Virus record (IMG/VR): IMGVR_UViG_3300011116_000062
Span: 1 to 61,632 of that record
Strand: one strand, 5' to 3'
Length of the DNA: 61,632 bases
Source of the DNA: a virus
Shown here: piece after piece, positions 56,394 to 61,632 of the stretch
How the letters are laid out: each line of letters begins with the position of its first letter
How positions within the stretch are numbered: the first letter of the stretch is position 1
Made by a program: the position numbers and the translations under genes
The notes under the pieces: generated by a model
Databases searched by the model: none
What the model saw: only the letters and a program-made list of their open reading frames with translations
Told to the model about the DNA's origin: nothing

Positions 56394-58925
56394 TTACTCC
56401 TTTGACTTGGACTTGGTGGATGCCGACGTGCGTGCGATATCGGCAAGATCCTTCGCCTTAGCAATCTCAATCCCAAGGCGTACACCTTCGGCCTGTTGCT
56501 TGGCTTTGTCCTTCTGAATATCGACGCCCATCTTCGCAGCCTCAAGCTGCTGTCTGGCGGAGGATTCGGCTTGGCGAATCTCCAACTCATCGACTCGGGC
56601 GGCGGCATCAACGGCGTCTTTCTGGATCTTCCGCTTCTGCTCTTCCATCCGGATCTGAGCGTCAATCTGCATCTGCTGCTGTTTGAGTTGCAGTTCCTGC
56701 GCCCGAAGCTGAAGCTCCTGCTGCTGCATCTGGATGATTGGATCCTGTTGCTGCTGAGCAATCTGCTGGGCCTGTGCTTCTGCCAGATCCTTCTGGAGTA
56801 GCTGTGCGGCGGCTTGAGCCGCAAGCTGGGAGACCTGAATCTCCACGGCTTCTGGCAGGTAGTTCTCGTCGTTATCCTTGTCCGGCATCGGGGGCAGAGT
56901 GGTGCCGAGTTGCTTCTCGATCTGTTTGCGATACTCGAAAGCAATGTGCTCCATGAGGTGCGCTTGAGCAGCCCCCATGATCGTCTGCGCCTGCGGGTTT
57001 TGGCCCACTAACTGCATGATCTTCGGATCCTGCATAGCTGCCATGTGGACGCGGATATGCGACTCATGATCCTGATACAGGAACGCCTTGACCGGTTTGC
57101 CAGTCAGGATATTCATGTTCTCAGTGACAGGATCAACGGGCTTCATCTCATCCTCAATCGGGATGATCTTCTGGGCGTTCTTGATACCCAGCGTCTCTAT
57201 CATCTGCCGGTGTAGATACGGCAGATCGTAGATCTGTGGATTGGTCTGGCTCAGTTGCAGCACCGCTTGGTACTGCACGATCTTCTGCGACATCGTGGCC
57301 GCGTTGGGATCACTGACCGGGATGACATCGACATCATCGTAGTCGGCCTTCTTGGCGCTGCGCTTGCCGACTTCCGGTTCGTATGAATACTCGTCCGGGG
57401 TGTTGTCGCGGATGATGCCTGCAAGGAGTTTGAACTCCTGCTTCATCGTGTAGTAGATGCGAGCCTGCACTGCCGACATGACCTTCAGCACGCGCTCAAG
57501 GATGGCAAGCGTCGTACCGACCGGGGCCTGCGAGGACATGTCGGAGACCTTGAGATCCGACACCGCAGCGAAGCGGCGTCCTTCCTCGACCACCTTGTCC
57601 ATCAGCATGGCAAGGGTCTGGCTCGGCTCCTTGTACGGAAGCGGCAGGATGTTGTCGCGGATCGCGCCGCTCGGCACGTCTACGTCCCGGAATTCTCCCG
57701 GAGCAATAGGCGTATCGTCTCCCTTAATTCTAAGCCCGCGCGATTTGAGACCACCCGGAAGATTACTGAGGGTTCCCGCGTCGATAAGCTGTCTAAGAAG
57801 AGATGTAGCTGCCTTAGAGTGTCCGCCGATAAGGTGGATGAGACCAAAGTAGTAGAACCCGAATCCGGGTATGTAGCCATAATGAACAAAGTGCTGTCGC
57901 TTTTCTTTAAGTCCGTCATCTTCTTTCCAGTTACGGCGAATGGCTAAAATAGTTCCGGTCCCCTTCTCGATGGTCACCACGTAAGGCAGTGCGATGCCGG
58001 TCTCGTTGTTGTCGTCATCGACATCAGGATAGCCAGCAAGGTCGATGTTGACGTGCATCTCAAGCAACTGGAACCGATTGTCCATCGAAGCTGAGAAGCC
58101 CTGATCTTCGGCTTTCTGCTTCTCGACCTCATCCATCGTGCGGATCGGCTCACCCAGATCCACATCACGATAGAAGCCTGCATACTGCAGTTTGATCAGT
58201 TCGTTCTTCGTCTTACGCATCCGGTGCGTAACACGGTCCGCCGTCTCAAGGTTCGGTGCGCCATAAGGCACGACGATATCCTCAGCCGGGATGAACACCG
58301 CTGTCTGACGGTTAAGCGAGGGGTCGAAGTAGACCTTCTTGAAGGCGTTGCCCGACAGAGCCAGCGAGAGCAGCATCCGTTCGTGCTCCGGACGGTACTC
58401 CTTCATGATCTCGGTCAACTGATAGTTCATGTCATCAGCGACACGGACAGCGGAGTCCTTCTTTTCAGGGGTCTCCTTGCCGACGATCTTGGTCTTAACG
58501 GGACCCGCCGCAGGGAAGGTCTCCATGATGGTCTCGGACTGGAACTTGACCGCGCTCTCCATCAGGAGCGGGTGGAACACACCGCACGCACCCGGCCACG
58601 GCTCGGTACGCTCCTCGTAGCGGATGCCAAGGATCTTCAGGCCCTTGATGTAGGTGTCGAGCCAGTCCTTACGGCTGGAGAGGTCCTGCTCGTACTGCCC
58701 GATGAGTTCGCCTGCCAGACTCTGCAAGTCGTTCTCGCTCATGTAGTCAGCGAGGTTGGCATCGAACGCCTCTGCACGAGGCTCTTCTTTGACCAGTTCA
58801 ATGACGGCCCCATCAATCCCGATGGTCATCGACTCAGGATCTTCGACCTCAATGGTAAGCGCCTCAGTCTCAGGCAGTGCGCCAAGTCCAACCGGGGCTT
58901 CGTAAAGACTCTTCTCAACAGCCAT
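56394..58925 (-). CDS. Portal protein
   Basis: This 843-residue protein forms the dodecameric ring through which DNA enters and leaves. It has the core IRYEERTEPWPGACGVFHPL near residue 100, a mixed body, and a long Gln/Glu-rich coiled coil from about 690 to the end, like the P22-type barrel. The size fits large podovirus portals. AGGAG precedes the ATG. It lies two genes from the terminase. Confidence 0.92.
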   Translation of the reverse strand: MAVEKSLYEAPVGLGALPETEALTIEVEDPESMTIGIDGAVIELVKEEPRAEAFDANLADYMSENDLQSLAGELIGQYEQDLSSRKDWLDTYIKGLKILGIRYEERTEPWPGACGVFHPLLMESAVKFQSETIMETFPAAGPVKTKIVGKETPEKKDSAVRVADDMNYQLTEIMKEYRPEHERMLLSLALSGNAFKKVYFDPSLNRQTAVFIPAEDIVVPYGAPNLETADRVTHRMRKTKNELIKLQYAGFYRDVDLGEPIRTMDEVEKQKAEDQGFSASMDNRFQLLEMHVNIDLAGYPDVDDDNNETGIALPYVVTIEKGTGTILAIRRNWKEDDGLKEKRQHFVHYGYIPGFGFYYFGLIHLIGGHSKAATSLLRQLIDAGTLSNLPGGLKSRGLRIKGDDTPIAPGEFRDVDVPSGAIRDNILPLPYKEPSQTLAMLMDKVVEEGRRFAAVSDLKVSDMSSQAPVGTTLAILERVLKVMSAVQARIYYTMKQEFKLLAGIIRDNTPDEYSYEPEVGKRSAKKADYDDVDVIPVSDPNAATMSQKIVQYQAVLQLSQTNPQIYDLPYLHRQMIETLGIKNAQKIIPIEDEMKPVDPVTENMNILTGKPVKAFLYQDHESHIRVHMAAMQDPKIMQLVGQNPQAQTIMGAAQAHLMEHIAFEYRKQIEKQLGTTLPPMPDKDNDENYLPEAVEIQVSQLAAQAAAQLLQKDLAEAQAQQIAQQQQDPIIQMQQQELQLRAQELQLKQQQMQIDAQIRMEEQKRKIQKDAVDAAARVDELEIRQAESSARQQLEAAKMGVDIQKDKAKQQAEGVRLGIEIAKAKDLADIARTSASTKSKSKE

Positions 58926-58934
58926 GATGATCTC

Positions 58935-59198
58935 CTAGCGCCGTCGCAACGTCGCTGTATTTGTCGTCGGGTTGTAAGCGTACTGGTCCATAGACCGTCC
59001 AGCAGCTTTAGCCGCTCGGTCCTTGGCCCGTTCTGCTGCGGTCATCATGTCGCGCTTCCTACCTTCGGCGGTCAATTCGCCCTTAGCGTTCACATGTCCG
59101 CGTTTCTTCAGGATCTCAAGGGCCATATCCCTGTCACCGACCTGCGCTGCAAGCCGGTCTATCAACTGCCCCCGACCCATAAACTTTTGCGTAGCCAT
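58935..59198 (-). CDS. Conserved small protein between terminase and portal
   Basis: This 87-residue basic protein begins MATQKFMGRGQLIDRLAAQV and continues KRGHVNAKGELTAEGRKRD. I recall it next to terminase and portal genes of aquatic phages. It overlaps the terminase stop by one base. It may be a packaging or head-completion factor. Confidence 0.8.
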   Translation of the reverse strand: MATQKFMGRGQLIDRLAAQVGDRDMALEILKKRGHVNAKGELTAEGRKRDMMTAAERAKDRAAKAAGRSMDQYAYNPTTNTATLRRR

Positions 59199-60703
59199 CA
59201 GTAAAACCCCTCACGCCTATGACCCTTGAACCACTTGATCGGCTCCGGCTCATCTGTCGGCAAGCGGATGAAACCGCCCTGCCGGAACCTGATCAAAGCC
59301 AAAGTCGTCGCGTCCACCAAGTCATCATGGGTGCCACTCGGGAAGTCATTACACTCCTCCATGACCTCCCTAGCCCATCGGTGGTCACTACACCACACGA
59401 TTCCAGAACTGAATAAGTCCACAACCGCGTTCACACGGCTGATCTTGTCCTGCCCCTTACCCGGCGTGAACTCAGATATGGGCACGCCCATCCGGCGCAT
59501 CTCTTGATATAGAGCCGCCCCGTTGGACTTCTTTTCTACAATGAATGTATCAGGTTGCCACTCTTTATACTCGTTTAGGACCAACTGCTTCAACTCGGGG
59601 AACTCCATCCGCTCTTTGATGGCGTTCAACAGGATGATGTTGTAGTTCTTGGTCTCCTCGTTGAAGAAGACCCCCCAAGTCATGAGGGCGTTGAAGTCAG
59701 CCCGGTTGTTTTTCTCTTGGGCAGCGTCAAGAGACATGATGATATGTTCACACTGGGGCGGGTAGTCCTTGTCCCATATCTGCCACCACTCCCGCTTGAT
59801 GAGCGCCCCCTCCTCGGAGGTCGGCTCCTGCATGTACTGGGCCTGCCAATACCGCACGTCCATCGAGGCTTTCTTAGCCAGCAGTTCTTCTATCTGCCAG
59901 AACTCAGGCCAGAGCGGTTTGTCGTTCAAAATGGCAGGAAACTGTACAACCTCCCACTGATCCGCCTCGTCATTACGCAGCATGTGGTCCACGATCTTCC
60001 CCGTCAGGTCCATCTTGGACCAGCGGGTCATGACGACGATGATCGCGCCACCCGGCATCAGTCGCTGTACGGGTCCTGACTGGAACCATTCCCATGCGGG
60101 TTCGAATACGTCTGCGCGACCCTGTTTAGCTTCCTGTTCAGAGTGAGGGTCATCAATAATAAAGAGATCGGCACCACGGCCAGCAAGAGCGCCACCAACG
60201 CCGATAGCGAAATACTCGCCGTTAAAATTCGTACCCCAACGAGACGCAGACTTAGAGTCAGCTTGGAGTTCCACGTTCGGGAAGATGTCATGATAAAGGT
60301 CCGACCCTACGAGGTTACGCACCCGACGACCGAAGTTCACCGCTAGATCTGCGGTGTGAGACGCCATGATGACTTTTTTCTGAGGATATTTGCCCAAAAA
60401 CCACGCCGGAGCGAGGTACGAGATCATCTCCGACTTGCCATGACGCGGGGCGATGTTGACGATGACTCTTTTTTTCTTGCCTGCGGCTACGTCCTCAAAG
60501 ATTCCCGCCAATTTGCGGTGATGTGGACCTACTTTATAGCCGGGATACACATGTTCGATGAAATCTAGGAAGGAAGTCGTGGCAACTTCCTGCGTGATCT
60601 GCGATTTACCCTGAGCAACAAGCCTAGAAAGCAGCGCCTGCTCCTTTTCCGTCATGTAAGGCAGCAATTCCTGCGCTTTTTTGACGAGTTCAGGGTTCAG
60701 CAC
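59198..60703 (-). CDS. terL: Terminase large subunit
   Basis: This 501-residue ATPase-nuclease packages the genome. The Walker A-like motif is APRHGKSE at 85-92, Walker B is FIIDD at 161-165, and the coupling motif VVMTRW is at 203-208. The nuclease has D306 (SLDAA), E370 (VEKKSNG) and D440/D441/D444 (HDDLVDA). The start is a GTG with a weak ribosome site, overlapping the stop region of the upstream gene, which is typical of translational coupling. Confidence 0.95.
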   Translation of the reverse strand: MLNPELVKKAQELLPYMTEKEQALLSRLVAQGKSQITQEVATTSFLDFIEHVYPGYKVGPHHRKLAGIFEDVAAGKKKRVIVNIAPRHGKSEMISYLAPAWFLGKYPQKKVIMASHTADLAVNFGRRVRNLVGSDLYHDIFPNVELQADSKSASRWGTNFNGEYFAIGVGGALAGRGADLFIIDDPHSEQEAKQGRADVFEPAWEWFQSGPVQRLMPGGAIIVVMTRWSKMDLTGKIVDHMLRNDEADQWEVVQFPAILNDKPLWPEFWQIEELLAKKASMDVRYWQAQYMQEPTSEEGALIKREWWQIWDKDYPPQCEHIIMSLDAAQEKNNRADFNALMTWGVFFNEETKNYNIILLNAIKERMEFPELKQLVLNEYKEWQPDTFIVEKKSNGAALYQEMRRMGVPISEFTPGKGQDKISRVNAVVDLFSSGIVWCSDHRWAREVMEECNDFPSGTHDDLVDATTLALIRFRQGGFIRLPTDEPEPIKWFKGHRREGFY

Positions 60704-61341
60704 GGCTCGGGGTCGCCTGATTCTGCCGGTACAGCGTCGAATTCAGCCTCGATGATCCCATCTTTGGCACGTTGCTTGGCTTTTTCATGGCTAAGCACGC
60801 GTTTTTCCACGCTTTGGATGATCTTGGTGAGGTCTTGTTCGATCTCAGCCATGGTTTTTATGACGTGAGTGGTCTCAGTGCGCTTCTTGAACGCATCCAC
60901 GCCGTCAACTTCACCCAACTTTGTCACCGCAGCGATGCGAGTCTTGCTATCACCAGCGTGTTCAATCTCGTAAACGAGCTTGTTGACCACGTAGGTCTTG
61001 AGTTCCGAGAGTTCATCGACCAACTGGAAGTTGGCTTTGGCTACCAAACCCGCCAAGTAGACCTGCAACTCATTGGTTTCTTTGCTCAGGTCAAGCTTCA
61101 ACTCAGGATCGGCCATGTGATCCTTCGCGATCTTCTCTGCACGAGCGATGTCATCGCTATCAGGAGCGATGGGTGTACCTGTCAAATCAGATATGAGCTT
61201 GATAGTCGCCGCTCGCATCCTGATTTCCTCAGACTGACTAAGCGGAGGCATTGCATCTGCGACAGACGCAGGTAACGGGACACCTTCGTCAATGTCCGGT
61301 ACAAGCGGTATATGAGCCGGGGACCCGGCGTGTAGCTCCAT
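60697..61341 (-). CDS. Probable terminase small subunit
   Basis: The ATG at 61341 is chosen because a good promoter lies only about 20 bases upstream; a longer TTG frame would place the promoter inside the gene. The 214-residue protein has a coiled coil at about 90-170 and an acidic C-terminus. Its place just upstream of the large subunit, and its size, support the call. No clear HTH is visible at the N-terminus. Confidence 0.65.
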   Translation of the reverse strand: MELHAGSPAHIPLVPDIDEGVPLPASVADAMPPLSQSEEIRMRAATIKLISDLTGTPIAPDSDDIARAEKIAKDHMADPELKLDLSKETNELQVYLAGLVAKANFQLVDELSELKTYVVNKLVYEIEHAGDSKTRIAAVTKLGEVDGVDAFKKRTETTHVIKTMAEIEQDLTKIIQSVEKRVLSHEKAKQRAKDGIIEAEFDAVPAESGDPEPC

Positions 61342-61362
61342 GAAATCGGATACTACAAGCAA

Positions 61363-61392
61363 AATATATAAAAGCAAACGGCATGGTACCAA
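61363..61392 (-). promoter_or_regulatory. Late promoter (TTGGTA-N18-TATATT)
   Basis: On the minus strand TTGGTA (61387-61392) and TATATT (61363-61368) are 18 bases apart. The -10 matches 5/6. The transcript would start near 61355, about 14 bases before the ATG at 61341, which is nearly leaderless. It would drive the terminase and head genes. Confidence 0.5.
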
Positions 61393-61517
61393 AAAGATAA
61401 CCGGGGGTGTTTATATATACAGGGGGGTGGGGTCCAGCCTAGTAAATATGGAAATTGAGTCGTGATTTGTGAGGATCATAGGGGGGGCGGGGTGCGTGCG
61501 GAGTCCCAACTTTGCGC

Positions 61518-61539
61518 GGGGGGGCCGGGTAGGGTGGGG
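61518..61539 (+). other. G-quadruplex motif
   Basis: Four G runs (7, 3, 3 and 4) are separated by loops of 2, 2 and 1 bases, the classic G-quadruplex pattern. It lies 5 bases before palindrome copy 4 on the same strand, and other long G runs lie nearby. Confidence 0.7.
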
Positions 61540-61544
61540 TTTCG

Positions 61545-61563
61545 TTCTGGGAAAATCCCAGAA
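61545..61563. promoter_or_regulatory. Palindrome copy 4, TTCTGGGA-AAA-TCCCAGAA
   Basis: This perfect 8-3-8 inverted repeat sits directly beside the G-quadruplex. On the minus strand a TACAAT at 61615-61620 lies 51 bases upstream, a spacing like that of copies 2 and 3, but the matching -35 would lie across the window end. Confidence 0.75.
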
Positions 61564-61632
61564 TTGCCGTGCAGGGTCGAAAAAGCCTTTTACAATCAAC
61601 GGGTTACATGGGGGATTGTATTAGCAATGCTC

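Larger units (their letters stand above)
61342..61632. other. G-rich non-coding region before the late operon
   Basis: These 291 bases contain no gene I accept. They hold the late promoter, TATATA elements, a run of G tracts (G-quadruplex at 61518-61539) and palindrome copy 4. If the ends join, this forms one control region with 1-818. Confidence 0.65.

Noticed and set aside
61411-61599. 62-codon minus-strand frame
   Set aside because: It is a Pro/Arg-rich product of G-rich DNA, with no ribosome site, and it contains the palindrome and quadruplex.
1-61632. tRNA genes and lysogeny genes
   Set aside because: No T-arm GGTTCGA-type signature was seen in the few gaps, and no integrase, excisionase or full-length repressor was recognised. 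A scan by eye can miss atypical cases.

Overview
The window looks like the complete, or almost complete, genome of a lytic tailed phage with a short-tailed (podovirus-like) plan. It carries a large terminase with a gene that looks like the small subunit, an 843-residue portal, a scaffold and a major capsid protein. It also has head-tail adaptor-like proteins, very large internal virion proteins, several fibres and a lysis cassette. I see no tape-measure protein, tail sheath, integrase, excisionase, tRNA or CRISPR array. The set of small conserved proteins is the kind I associate with uncultured aquatic phages of Gram-negative bacteria. That host and habitat guess is inference; nothing in the window names a host.

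The layout is simple. Plus-strand genes fill 819-20554 and are early or replication genes. Minus-strand genes fill 20551-61341 and are virion and lysis genes. The two blocks converge and overlap by 4 bases at 20551-20554. If the molecule is circular or terminally redundant, they diverge from a control region of about 1.1 kb made of 61342-61632 plus 1-818. That region holds three of four copies of a perfect palindrome (TTCTGGGA-N3-TCCCAGAA), ten copies of a GTTCCAA/TTGGAAC iteron, a 30-bp inverted repeat, a G-quadruplex motif and a Z-DNA-type tract. It is the best place to look for the replication origin and the master switch.

The early block begins with nine small proteins, several zinc-binding or acidic, packed with start-stop overlaps. 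A second promoter and palindrome follow, leading into a cassette of a DUF3150-like protein, a MoxR-type AAA+ ATPase and a metallopeptidase/VWA protein. Next come a VRR-NUC nuclease, a DUF3310 protein and a run of about a dozen tiny genes. The replication set follows: family A DNA polymerase with proofreading exonuclease, Cas4/RecB-type nuclease with a four-cysteine cluster, SNF2-type helicase, probable ssDNA-binding protein, HTH regulator, and a 941-residue primase-helicase behind a Rho-independent terminator.

The late block, read leftward from the right end, runs terminase, portal, a GroES-like co-chaperonin, scaffold and major capsid protein, then a terminator. After it come a cluster of very basic small proteins, adaptor-like proteins and a set of fibres (an S74-chaperoned fibre and a collagen-like GPT-repeat fibre). 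A 2OG-Fe(II) prolyl-hydroxylase-like enzyme, spanin-like protein, holin and M15 endolysin follow. Last are a large tail protein and the internal virion proteins, ending with a 2089-residue polyvalent protein that carries MORN repeats and an HExxH metallopeptidase motif. Functional assignments come from motifs and remembered families only; no database search was run.
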